A DNA stretch of 24,972 nt from JAAZXR01 sp040265175. GTDB taxonomy: Bacteria > Myxococcota_A > Polyangia > Nannocystales > Nannocystaceae. The first letter of the stretch is position 1, and each line of letters opens with the position of its first letter. The notes beneath the pieces are model-generated. The model saw only the letters and a list, made by a program, of their open reading frames with translations. It was not told where the DNA came from and searched no databases. Below, piece after piece: positions 7,650 to 15,886 of the stretch. The stretch lies in assembly GCA_040265175.1 (NCBI GenBank), contig JBDQGY010000029.1:1-24972 (forward strand), read 5' to 3'. The position numbers and the translations under genes are program-made.

Positions 7650-8759
7650 CTATTTGTAGAAATCACCGCCGGGGGTGAGGTCGACATGGAAGTGGTTGTC
7701 GTGGGCGGCGTTGTAGTCAGGAGTCAGGATAATGTTGAAGATTCCATCCGCGTAGCGAGTGTCCGCGAGGGTCCGCAGCCACTGCCCCTCGGGAGTGACG
7801 GGCGGGAGGATGTTGTCCTCCCAGTCGTCCAAGAGGGTGAGGTAGCCAAGACCCGTCACGTCGAAGCCATACAGGTCGATCGCTGTCGCGAAGGAGTGTT
7901 GGGACAAGGTGTCCGTCCCTGAGACAACTCGACAGTTGTAGGTGCCGATGTGTTCGAACTCTACGCAGCCCATGGATTCGAGCAGCGCCGCGAGGCGTTC
8001 GATGGCGAGGGCCATCTCGCAGGAGACGAGGACCGGGGCGGCATCGGGCGCCGAATAATAGCGCCATGACACGTTGTGCACTGGGGGATATAAATAGACC
8101 GGGTCGACGATCTCGCAGACGAGGTTCGGATGTGATTCTGGGCTCTCAGGCGGCACCTCTGCGATGGCGTAGCTCAGGTCGAGGGCGTCAAGCTCAAGCA
8201 TGCAGGCGCTCTTGGGTGGCGCCGCCTCGTCGGGGATACAGACCGGTTTGACCGTGTTGTCCATGAACCGAGGGAGGGCGACGCAGCTGTATCCATCGCG
8301 GCATCCGTCGCCCCCCAAGAGGCTTGGATCACATTGGGAGACGCAGGTGCCGGCGCTCGGATCGACTCCAACGTCCACCTGGTCGATGCAGAATGTGGTG
8401 GGGGTGCCGGCGAGATCCTGGCAGTACTGGTCACACGGCTCGGTGCACAACCCGCAAGGAAAGCCGGCGCTGGACGGGAGGCAGGTGCCTTGGCTTTGGC
8501 AGTCGCGCGCGGTTTCGCATGGACTGCCGATCCATGGATCAGACCAAGGAGCGTCGCATTGGCCGCTGTCACCGTCGCCTCCAGTCCCGCCGCCGCCGTC
8601 GCCTCCAGTCCCGTTGTCGGTCGCGGAAACGCCCGCGTCTTCGCCGTTGCTTCCTTCCGACGCGCTCTCATCTTGACCCGGAGGAGACGCCTCGAGAGCG
8701 CCGTCTCCGCATCCGAAGAGCAACGCGCAAAGAGGTACGAAAACGCGCGATGATCTCAT
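7650..8759 (-). CDS. Extensin-like/M15-fold lipoprotein with Cys-rich module
   Basis: 369 residues from ATG 8759. The signal peptide MRSSRVFVPLCALLFGC ends in a lipobox (LFGC, Cys17). A Gly/Asp/Ser-rich linker (about 20-68) leads to a Cys-rich module (about 69-175, some 15 cysteines, e.g. CETARDCQSQGTC, CGLCTEPCDQYC). The C-terminal domain carries H288-x6-D295 (HSFATAIDLYGF) and H356-F-H358-V-D360, the Zn-ligand pattern of the extensin-like C-terminal and M15 D,D-peptidase fold. A cell-wall-directed peptidase anchored to the outer membrane is the likely job, with the Cys-rich part as a rigid spacer or binding module. I chose ATG 8759 because the longer frame has no signal peptide in place and an AAGGTAGGCGGG-type site lies just before it. 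It converges with the flavoenzyme gene, 14 nt apart. Confidence 0.82.
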   Translation of the reverse strand: MRSSRVFVPLCALLFGCGDGALEASPPGQDESASEGSNGEDAGVSATDNGTGGDGGGGTGGDGDSGQCDAPWSDPWIGSPCETARDCQSQGTCLPSSAGFPCGLCTEPCDQYCQDLAGTPTTFCIDQVDVGVDPSAGTCVSQCDPSLLGGDGCRDGYSCVALPRFMDNTVKPVCIPDEAAPPKSACMLELDALDLSYAIAEVPPESPESHPNLVCEIVDPVYLYPPVHNVSWRYYSAPDAAPVLVSCEMALAIERLAALLESMGCVEFEHIGTYNCRVVSGTDTLSQHSFATAIDLYGFDVTGLGYLTLLDDWEDNILPPVTPEGQWLRTLADTRYADGIFNIILTPDYNAAHDNHFHVDLTPGGDFYK

Positions 8760-8765
8760 AGGCCC

Positions 8766-8810
8766 GCCTACCTTACGAGATATAGGTGGGCGTGGGAACA
8801 GGCCTACCTT
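8766..8810. repeat. Direct 9-bp repeat and intervening imperfect inverted repeat in a divergent promoter region
   Basis: GCCTACCTT occurs at 8766-8774 and 8802-8810, exactly 36 bp apart. Between them AGGTGGGCG (8784-8792) is the imperfect inverse (one mismatch) of CGCCTACCT (8765-8773). The stretch lies in the 116-nt region between the divergent extensin-like gene (8759) and the repeat-rich lipoprotein gene (8876). It may be an operator pair; alternatively the first copy is only the reverse complement of the 8759 gene's ribosome-binding site. Confidence 0.35.
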
Positions 8811-8875
8811 TTGATACAGGAACGAGCCGCACAGACTGCGGCCTTTCACCCTCAAGAAAGACAGAATCTGCAGCG

Positions 8876-10624
8876 ATGTGTAGCGTGAATATGCCGACCA
8901 CTTTGCTCCGGATTTTCGCGGTTGTGTGGCTGCTGGCGACGCTTGGCTGCGTGGGGACCGGCGGTAGCCTTGGCTTGATGTCGACGCCGTCCCCCGGAGG
9001 CAGCAGACGCGACGGTGACGATGAGGTCAGCCTTCGCGCCAAGGTCGCAGCGGGAGGCCTCGGGGTGCAGCGCGCCCGGCGACAGCTTGCGGCGCTGCTG
9101 CGCGAGAAGTTGGCGGCGGTCCCTGCCGATGCCGCGCTCGCACCGGAGAGCGTCGAGATGATGCGAGAGATCGTGACGCTCGCGCCAAAGGACAAGCGGA
9201 CGCGCCGGCGCTACGGCGAGGCGTTAGGCTCGCTGGGTGACTGGGCGGCCGCGCTGAAAGTCCTCGAGGCGGACGACAGCTGCGAGCCGTGCCTCGCGCT
9301 TCGCCCCGGTTTGTACTTTGAAGATGGCCTTGAGAAGCTGGCACAAGGAGATGGAGAGGGGGCGGCCATCGCCTTCGAGCGCTCGTACTTGTTGGAGCCA
9401 GATCCCGTGTCGCTCTTGTTTCGCGCTCGGGCATTCTCGGTGGTGGGCTTTGGAAAGGCGGATGATGCTGTCTTCGCGCTCCAGCGCGCGCGTAGCCACG
9501 AGCCGTTCTCAGCGGAGGTGAGTCACGACTATCTTGAGGTGTTGACCCGGGTCGCGATTCGGGCGGCGCAGGAGGGTGACTCTAGCGCGGTTGAGCAGAC
9601 GCTTTTGTTATTCCCTCAGCGTGTAGGGGCGACCGAGCGAGCGGTCAATGAGCTCGTGCTCCGAGCGGTCATCGGTGTGGTCGAGTTGACCGCTGGGGAT
9701 GTGCAAGAGGCGCGTGAGCGACATCGGGTGCTGTCCGAGGATCTGCTGAGTTTTCCCGAAGGATCGGAGATTATCACCGAATTTACCCGACAGATCAGCG
9801 CGCGGTTTGTGGAACTCGCGGCGAGAGAGTCGGACGCCGGACGGCCCGACCTCGCGGGAGAGGTGTTGGATGCGGGGATGATGCTTGTTGAAGAAAGCAG
9901 CACCTTCGAGAGCTTCGCCATGATGCTGGACGCTCGAGAAGACCCCTCCGAAGCGATTGCGACGCTCCGCGCACGCAAGGGGGAGCGCTCGGAGGAAGAT
10001 CGGCTGGCGCTCGCGGAGCTCTTCGCGGCGAGGGCCTTGCAGCGCGTGCGAGACGGGAAGATACGCTCGGCCTCCAAGGATGTTCGGGAGGCGAAGAAAC
10101 TTGAGGAACAACTGCCGAGCGTGCGCCTCGCCAACGCGTCGGTGTTGGCGGCGTCGCGGGTCTCTGGACTTCCGTACAAGGCCATTCGTGAGGCCGTAAA
10201 TCGCGGCGCGGCGACCTATCCCGACGGCCGAGTGGTGCGCTTCGCCGAGGCGCTCCTCGAGCTGAGGGAAGCACGAAGCCTCCAGCGCGGTGCGGCGTCG
10301 ACTCAGCTGAGCCGGTTTTTGCTGCCGGCCTTGGCGGATCGCATCCTCTTGCTCGAAGGGGAGATTCGGATGAATTACCCTCTCACGGTGACCGCGTCCG
10401 CGGATGGGCGAGCCAAGGTGGTATTGCGCCACGGAAAACCCACCTCGGTGACCGTAAGAATCTCGGTAAATCGGGGGCGCTCCAAGGAACTCGAGGTCCT
10501 CCCAGGTGAAGGTGCCGAGGTAGATCTTCGTCGCGGCGGTGTGCTGAGTATTGACGATGGCGACAAGCGAATGTCGATCGTCGCGGAACCAGGCGTGCGG
10601 ATCCTGGCGCTACTGTCGGTTTAG
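8876..10624 (+). CDS. Repeat-rich helical (TPR-like) lipoprotein
   Basis: About 582 residues from ATG 8876 (ATG 8891 is an in-frame alternative that also keeps the signal). The N-terminus has a hydrophobic segment (LLRIFAVVWLLATLGC) ending in a lipobox-like Cys25. Residues about 60-470 are built from alternating Ala/Leu/Glu-rich helix pairs with tetratricopeptide-like spacing, for example EIVTLAPKDKRTRRRYGEALGSL, FERSYLLEPDPVSLLFRARAF and ALQRARSHEPFSAEVSHDYL. The C-terminal 80 residues switch to a beta-rich domain (LTVTASADGRAKVVLRHGKP, VTVRISVNRGRSKELEVLPGEG). A cell-envelope scaffold or assembly protein is the plausible role; no enzymatic motif is seen. The upstream gene is divergent. mutA starts 77 nt downstream, and I see no clear terminator between them. 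Confidence 0.78.
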   Translation: MCSVNMPTTLLRIFAVVWLLATLGCVGTGGSLGLMSTPSPGGSRRDGDDEVSLRAKVAAGGLGVQRARRQLAALLREKLAAVPADAALAPESVEMMREIVTLAPKDKRTRRRYGEALGSLGDWAAALKVLEADDSCEPCLALRPGLYFEDGLEKLAQGDGEGAAIAFERSYLLEPDPVSLLFRARAFSVVGFGKADDAVFALQRARSHEPFSAEVSHDYLEVLTRVAIRAAQEGDSSAVEQTLLLFPQRVGATERAVNELVLRAVIGVVELTAGDVQEARERHRVLSEDLLSFPEGSEIITEFTRQISARFVELAARESDAGRPDLAGEVLDAGMMLVEESSTFESFAMMLDAREDPSEAIATLRARKGERSEEDRLALAELFAARALQRVRDGKIRSASKDVREAKKLEEQLPSVRLANASVLAASRVSGLPYKAIREAVNRGAATYPDGRVVRFAEALLELREARSLQRGAASTQLSRFLLPALADRILLLEGEIRMNYPLTVTASADGRAKVVLRHGKPTSVTVRISVNRGRSKELEVLPGEGAEVDLRRGGVLSIDDGDKRMSIVAEPGVRILALLSV

Positions 10625-10701
10625 AGCTATCTGCGCCGTTGGCGGAGGGGGTGATGCTTCACGGGTGACCTCTTTGCGTCGTGCCTTTATTATTCGGGCC
10701 G

Positions 10702-12696
10702 ATGACGGACCGTCCATCCACGACTGAGGTCGATGAGCATGACATGGAGGCCCGTTGGCGCGCGCAGATCACGAAGGAGCTTCGCGGTCGCACCTTGGAG
10801 AGCCTCATTGAGCCTTCGGAAGACGGGCTCGATATTCGCCCCCTGTACGTCGGGCGTCATCTCGAAGATCTCGACTGTCTCGATTCGCTGCCTGGTAAGG
10901 GGCTGAACGCTCGAGGCTTTGAGGATGCGCCCGGAGGCGCTTGGAAGAATTGTCCCGAACTTGGGGTTGAGAACCCGGAGATGATGGAGACCCAGGCGCT
11001 GGAGGCCGCGTCCCTCGGTGCCGACATGGCTTGGTGTTGCTGCGTCCCAGTGGACGCGATGCGAGGGTCCCGCGGCCGGTCGGGTCTCCGGGGCCTGCCC
11101 CTTCGAAGTTTCGCGAATTCGCTGCGTCGTATCGTTGACGCGAATCTTCCCCTCATCGTAGAGGCCGGCGCGGTCGCGAGTCCGATAGCGGCCGCGATGG
11201 AGCAGAACGGAGGAGATTTTTCTGGGGTCAGCCTCACCATCGACACCGTCAGCGGTCGGGCCTCTCGAGGTGTCGCTGGTGCGAGCGACGCGCTGATGGA
11301 CGAAGAGCTCCGGGCGTGCCTGACATGGGCTCGGGATCGCGACCCGACGGCGGTGAGACTTTTGTGTGCGACGCAGCCCTTTCATGACGCCGGCGCGAGC
11401 CCAGCGCAAGAACTTGGTATCGCGATGTCGCTCGTGGTCTCAACGTTGCGGCGGGTGGAAGAGGCGGGCGCAGATTTCGAACAGGTCTTGAGCTCTCTTC
11501 TTGTGCGCGTCGCGATCGGCCGAGACCTATTCACAGAGATCGCGAAGCTGCGCGCGCTTCGTTCACTGTGGTCCCAGGTTATGGGGGCGTGCGGCTTTGG
11601 GACCGTCCATCGCTCCGTCGAAGTCGCCGTGAAGGGTTCGTGGCGTGATCGCACCGCGGTAGACCCGTGGGTCAATCTGCTCCGGGGGACCACGGAGTCG
11701 TTCGCTGCAGCGGCGGGGGGGGCGTCGATAGTGACCACCGTGCCGATGCACGACGCGATTGGTGGAGAGAGCGCGATGGCGCGCCGGCTCGCGACCAACA
11801 CGCAGGTGCTGCTACGTCGCGAGAGTCACCTTGGCCGGGTGATGGACGTGGCCGGAGGGAGCTACTATGTCGAGTGGTTGACGAACTCGCTGGCGCTCGA
11901 GGGGTGGAAGTGGTTCCAACGAATCGAAGCGAGCGGAGGCGTGGAGGGCGCGCTTCGCACGAAGGCGATGCACCGCTGGCTCAAGGAGCGGTGTGCTCAA
12001 CGTGAAGCCGCCGCGGCACGGCGAGACTACCCCATCGTCGGTGTGAGTGACTTCCCGGCGGCCACCTCGGTGTTACCGCCCGATCACTTCGTTTCGAGTC
12101 CGACTCGTCGCTCCGCCGGAACGAATCAGAGCATCCCTCGGTGGTCCCGTAATCGCCCCATCACGTCACGGGCATCGGTGCTGGAGGATGCGACGTTTGG
12201 GAACGCATGGGACGCTCTGGCCGACACCACGGCCGAGGAACCTCGGGGCACCCCGCTGCCCCGAATTCGCCTTAGCGAATCGTTTGAGGCGCTCCGTGCT
12301 CAGGCATCGCAACTCCCACGGACCCTCGAGATCGTGGTTGTTCACGTGGAGTCTGGCGGTATCGTGCAGGCCCGCGCCGACTTTGCGGCGAACGTGATCG
12401 GCATCCTCGGTGTGGCAGCGGGGCAGGACTCGATCGAGAATCTCTCGCAGCGTCCGGGATTTGGTGTTGATGTCGCGGTGTTGTGTGCATCGGACCAGGT
12501 GCTAGAGGATCGTCTTGTTCAGCTGGTGGCGCAGGCGAGGGCGGCTCGCGCGCGAAGTGTGGTGGTTGCAGCCCCGCCCCGCTCGGTGGGCGAGGGGGGC
12601 CCGGACGCATTCTTGCACCAGGGTGCGGACATCCGGGCGTTTCTGGAATCGCTCCTTACAATGTCGAAGATCCATATGGACGGGGGGGGACGATGA
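10702..12696 (+). CDS. mutA: Methylmalonyl-CoA mutase small subunit
   Basis: About 664 residues from ATG 10702 (GTG 10681 in frame is an alternative; neither has a strong ribosome-binding site). Homologous to the large subunit but catalytically silent in the heterodimer: compare TNTQVLLRRESHLGRVMDVAGGSYYVEWLTNSLA here with NTQLFLQRETGICRVADPWGGSYYVEWLTGKLA in the next gene. The C-terminal Rossmann-like part lacks the DxHxxG cobalamin-ligand motif, as is usual for MutA. It pairs with MutB to interconvert (R)-methylmalonyl-CoA and succinyl-CoA, the last step of propionyl-CoA assimilation from odd-chain and branched fatty acids and several amino acids. Its stop overlaps the mutB start by 4 nt (ATGA), so equal subunit supply is likely. 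I identify it by position and similarity to MutB, not by a full alignment. Confidence 0.88.
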   Translation: MTDRPSTTEVDEHDMEARWRAQITKELRGRTLESLIEPSEDGLDIRPLYVGRHLEDLDCLDSLPGKGLNARGFEDAPGGAWKNCPELGVENPEMMETQALEAASLGADMAWCCCVPVDAMRGSRGRSGLRGLPLRSFANSLRRIVDANLPLIVEAGAVASPIAAAMEQNGGDFSGVSLTIDTVSGRASRGVAGASDALMDEELRACLTWARDRDPTAVRLLCATQPFHDAGASPAQELGIAMSLVVSTLRRVEEAGADFEQVLSSLLVRVAIGRDLFTEIAKLRALRSLWSQVMGACGFGTVHRSVEVAVKGSWRDRTAVDPWVNLLRGTTESFAAAAGGASIVTTVPMHDAIGGESAMARRLATNTQVLLRRESHLGRVMDVAGGSYYVEWLTNSLALEGWKWFQRIEASGGVEGALRTKAMHRWLKERCAQREAAAARRDYPIVGVSDFPAATSVLPPDHFVSSPTRRSAGTNQSIPRWSRNRPITSRASVLEDATFGNAWDALADTTAEEPRGTPLPRIRLSESFEALRAQASQLPRTLEIVVVHVESGGIVQARADFAANVIGILGVAAGQDSIENLSQRPGFGVDVAVLCASDQVLEDRLVQLVAQARAARARSVVVAAPPRSVGEGGPDAFLHQGADIRAFLESLLTMSKIHMDGGGR

Positions 12697-14852
12697 GTCG
12701 CATCCCAGATTTTTCGAACATGGGCTGGCCCGGTCGAACCTTCACCTCGACGGTCGCTCGCACGGACGTCGACGGATCTTCAGCGATGTGGAGCACCCCG
12801 GAGGGGATTGAGATTCCAACGCTGCTGGGGCCGTCCGATCTCCTCGGGCTGCAGCATCTCGGAGGACGGCCTGGCATCGCTCCCTACGTACGTGGCCCCT
12901 ACTCGACCATGTACGCCACGCGCCCGTGGACCATTCGACAGTACGCGGGGTTCTCGACGGCTGAGGAGAGCAACGCGTTCTATCGACGGAACCTCGCTGC
13001 GGGTCAAAAGGGATTAAGCATCGCGTTCGATCTCGCGACCCACCGCGGTTACGACTCTGATCATCCGCGGGTGGTCGGCGACGTGGGGATGGCCGGCGTC
13101 GCCATCGACTCCATCCTCGATATGGAGGTGCTCTTTGATCAGATTCCGCTCGATCGTATGAGCGTCTCCATGACCATGAACGGGGCGGTGCTTCCTATCA
13201 TGGCTCTGTACATTCTCGCCGCACAAGAGCAGGGGGTCGACACAAGTCAACTCGCTGGGACCATCCAGAACGACATCTTGAAGGAGTTCATGGTCCGCAA
13301 CACGTACATCTATCCTCCGTCCCCATCCATGCGGATCATCGGAGATATCTTCGCGTACACCGCAGACCATATGCCCAAGTTCAACAGCATCAGCGTCTCG
13401 GGCTACCACATGCATGAGGCAGGCGCGACCGCCGACCTTGAGCTCGCGTACACGCTCGCCGACGGCCTGGAGTATCTGAGGACGGGCGTGTCCTCGGGGC
13501 TCGACATTGACGCCTTCGCGCCTCGTATCTCATTCTTTTGGGCCATCGGGATGAATTATTTCATGGAGGTGGCGAAGCTGCGGGCCGGGAGGATGCTGTG
13601 GGCGCTGATCGTCAAACGGTTCGGCGCAAAAAACCCCAAGTCTCTCGCCCTGCGCACGCACAGCCAGACCTCTGGATGGAGCCTCAGCGCTCAAGATCCA
13701 TACAACAACGTCGCGCGTACCTGCGTGGAGGCCCTTGCGGCCACGCTCGGGCACACCCAGTCGCTCCATACGAATTCTTTCGATGAGGCGCTCGCGCTGC
13801 CGACCGATTTCTCCGCACGGATCGCTCGCAACACGCAGCTTTTTCTCCAGCGAGAGACGGGGATCTGTCGCGTGGCTGACCCATGGGGCGGCTCGTACTA
13901 CGTGGAGTGGCTGACAGGTAAACTCGCGCGCAAGGCGTGGTCGCTTATTGATGAGGTGGAGGATCTTGGGGGTATGGCGAAGGCGATCGAGCAGGGGCTG
14001 CCCAAACTCCGCATCGAGGAGGCGGCCGCCAGGACACAGGCCCGCATCGACAGCAGCCGACAAACGGTGGTGGGAGTGAACCACAACGTGCTCGACAAGG
14101 AGTTGGCGATTGAGGTGCTGAAGGTCGACAACGTGACGGTGCGGGAGCGCCAGCTTGAGCGACTTCGTAGGTTGAGGGCGACGCGTGATGAGGTGTCACT
14201 TCAGCGCAGCCTCGACGCGTTGACGAAGAGCGCTGAGACCGGCGAGGGAAACCTGCTATCCCTCGCCGTGGAGGCCGCGCGCGCCCGCGCGACGGTGGGA
14301 GAGATGAGCGCCGCCTTGGAAAAAGTCTGGGGGCGGCACCAGGCGGTGACGCGCACCGTGTCAGGCGTGTACAGTGAAGAGGTGTCTGGAGATCCAGGAA
14401 TGGCGTCAATCGTCGCGGCGACGCGCTTGTTCTCGGAGCGAGAGGGGCGCAGGCCAAGGATTTTGGTGGCGAAGATGGGCCAAGATGGTCACGACCGTGG
14501 GGCCAAGGTGATCGCGACCGGGTTCGCGGATATGGGCTTTGATGTCGACATTGGGCCGCTGTTTCAAACGCCGGAAGAGACAGCACAGCAGGCGGTGGAG
14601 AATGACGTGCACGTCGTCGGCGTGAGCTCCTTGGCCGCCGGACACTTGACGCTGGTGCCTCAGCTGCGCGCGGCGCTGGACACGCTGGGCCGAAGCGCCA
14701 CCATGATCGTCGTGGGGGGCGTGATCCCACCGGGTGACTACGAGGCTGTGTATGCAGCGGGAGCCGCGGAGATCTTTGGTCCTGGGACTATCCTTTCAGA
14801 GGCCGGCAAAAAGATTCTTGCCCGGATTTCGTCTTCGTTGGGGCACGAGTGA
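12693..14852 (+). CDS. mutB: Methylmalonyl-CoA mutase large (catalytic) subunit
   Basis: 719 residues from ATG 12693, chosen because it overlaps the mutA stop (ATGA) after a run of G. The TIM-barrel domain (about 60-560) contains TRPWTIRQYAGFSTAEESNA, GYDSDHPRVVGDVGMAGVAID and SISVSGYHMHEAG. From remembered Propionibacterium numbering, the residues for substrate and radical chemistry are present: Tyr84 (Tyr89), Gln192 (Gln197), Arg202 (Arg207) and His239 (His244). Tyr84 and Arg202 favour methylmalonyl-CoA over isobutyryl-CoA, whose mutases carry Phe and Gln there. The C-terminal cobalamin domain has KMGQDGHDRGAKV, with His600 as the lower axial ligand, then DIGPLFQTPEETA and VVGVSSLAAGHLTLV. 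The enzyme is cytosolic and depends on adenosylcobalamin. The meaB chaperone gene starts on its stop codon. Confidence 0.96.
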   Translation: MSRIPDFSNMGWPGRTFTSTVARTDVDGSSAMWSTPEGIEIPTLLGPSDLLGLQHLGGRPGIAPYVRGPYSTMYATRPWTIRQYAGFSTAEESNAFYRRNLAAGQKGLSIAFDLATHRGYDSDHPRVVGDVGMAGVAIDSILDMEVLFDQIPLDRMSVSMTMNGAVLPIMALYILAAQEQGVDTSQLAGTIQNDILKEFMVRNTYIYPPSPSMRIIGDIFAYTADHMPKFNSISVSGYHMHEAGATADLELAYTLADGLEYLRTGVSSGLDIDAFAPRISFFWAIGMNYFMEVAKLRAGRMLWALIVKRFGAKNPKSLALRTHSQTSGWSLSAQDPYNNVARTCVEALAATLGHTQSLHTNSFDEALALPTDFSARIARNTQLFLQRETGICRVADPWGGSYYVEWLTGKLARKAWSLIDEVEDLGGMAKAIEQGLPKLRIEEAAARTQARIDSSRQTVVGVNHNVLDKELAIEVLKVDNVTVRERQLERLRRLRATRDEVSLQRSLDALTKSAETGEGNLLSLAVEAARARATVGEMSAALEKVWGRHQAVTRTVSGVYSEEVSGDPGMASIVAATRLFSEREGRRPRILVAKMGQDGHDRGAKVIATGFADMGFDVDIGPLFQTPEETAQQAVENDVHVVGVSSLAAGHLTLVPQLRAALDTLGRSATMIVVGGVIPPGDYEAVYAAGAAEIFGPGTILSEAGKKILARISSSLGHE

Positions 14853-15844
14853 TGAGCCGCAAAGAGATCGACGTGGACGCGTTGGGTGCCGCCCTCGTGG
14901 CTGGCGATGTCGGCGCCTTGTCTCGATCGATCACGCTCATCGAGAGCACACTGCCAGAGGACCGGACGCGCGCGACGAGGCTGCTCGCGCAGATCCACGC
15001 TCGCACTGGCGACGCGGTGCGCCTCGGGATTTCGGGCGTGCCAGGGGTCGGCAAGAGCACCTTCATTGAGGCGTTGGGGACACATCTGGTCGCTGGAGGC
15101 GCGAAGGTGGCGGTGCTGGCGGTGGATCCCACGAGCACGCGGAGTGGAGGCAGCATCCTCGGGGACAAAACCCGGATGCAGCAGCTGGCGCACCATCCCC
15201 AGGCCTTCATTCGGCCCTCGCCGACCAGCGGGGCGCTCGGAGGCGTCGCCGCGACCACCCGAGAGAGCATCCTCTTATGCGAGGCGGCGGGATTCGACGT
15301 GGTGTTGGTAGAGACCGTGGGCGTCGGCCAGTCGGAGATCACCGTGGCGGGCATGGTCGACTGCTTTCTCGTGTTGATGCTCGCTGGTGCGGGGGACGAA
15401 CTCCAAGGGATCAAGCGTGGCATTCTGGAGTTGGTCGATGTGCTGGCTATCAACAAGTCGGACGGAGAGAACGAACAGCCCTCCAAGCTCGCTGCGGCAG
15501 AGTATCGTCGCGCGCTGAGGCTCATGGGGCCGCGGACCCCAGGGTGGATCGTCCCGGTGCAAAACAGCAGCGCCCTGAGCGGCGCCGGAATTCCCGAGTT
15601 GTGGGGTCAAGTGCTCGCGCACCGAGAGCATCTCGTGGAGTCAGGTTTCCTTGAGCAGCAACGCGCCGCGCAGGAGCTTGAAAGCCTCGAGAAGATCCTT
15701 GAGGCAGGGCTCATGCACGCGATGCGTAGAGATTCTGCGGTGCAGGCGAAACTCGATGAGATGATGACCGAGTTGCGAGCGGGCACTGTGACGCCGCGGT
15801 CCGCGGCAGAGCGCGTGTTAGCGTCATTCCTTTCCCGAGAATGA
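14852..15844 (+). CDS. meaB: Methylmalonyl-CoA mutase G-protein chaperone MeaB (ArgK family)
   Basis: 330 residues from ATG 14852, overlapping the mutB stop by one base (TGATG); GTG 14849 is an alternative. MeaB is a SIMIBI-class GTPase that loads and protects the cobalamin of methylmalonyl-CoA mutase. The Walker A loop is GVPGVGKST at residues 62-70, followed by AVDPTSTRSGGSILGDKTRM, the switch-region segment VETVGVGQSE, and the guanine-specificity motif NKSD. The C-terminal dimerisation helix region (EKILEAGLMHAMRRDSAVQAKLDEM) is present, and the length is normal for the family. Its place directly after mutB fits its role. It ends 42 nt before the convergent acyl-CoA dehydrogenase gene, with no clear terminator seen in that gap. 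Confidence 0.95.
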   Translation: MSRKEIDVDALGAALVAGDVGALSRSITLIESTLPEDRTRATRLLAQIHARTGDAVRLGISGVPGVGKSTFIEALGTHLVAGGAKVAVLAVDPTSTRSGGSILGDKTRMQQLAHHPQAFIRPSPTSGALGGVAATTRESILLCEAAGFDVVLVETVGVGQSEITVAGMVDCFLVLMLAGAGDELQGIKRGILELVDVLAINKSDGENEQPSKLAAAEYRRALRLMGPRTPGWIVPVQNSSALSGAGIPELWGQVLAHREHLVESGFLEQQRAAQELESLEKILEAGLMHAMRRDSAVQAKLDEMMTELRAGTVTPRSAAERVLASFLSRE

Positions 15845-15886
15845 GCTCATCTTGGGCCGAGCGTCCATGGAGCTCCGCGTTCAGGG

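Noticed and set aside
9608..10432. 274-codon minus-strand open frame inside the repeat-rich lipoprotein gene
   Set aside because: Arg/His-rich composition, no motif and no ribosome-binding site; the plus-strand gene has a signal peptide and regular helical repeats.
12483..12692. Upstream extension of mutB in the same frame
   Set aside because: It lies within mutA and lacks family sequence; the ATG at 12693 overlaps the mutA stop and gives the normal MutB length.
15845..15886. Hairpin between the two GAGCTC sites as a terminator for meaB
   Set aside because: Only 6-bp self-palindromic arms, an 18-nt or so loop and no T-run; not enough to call a terminator.
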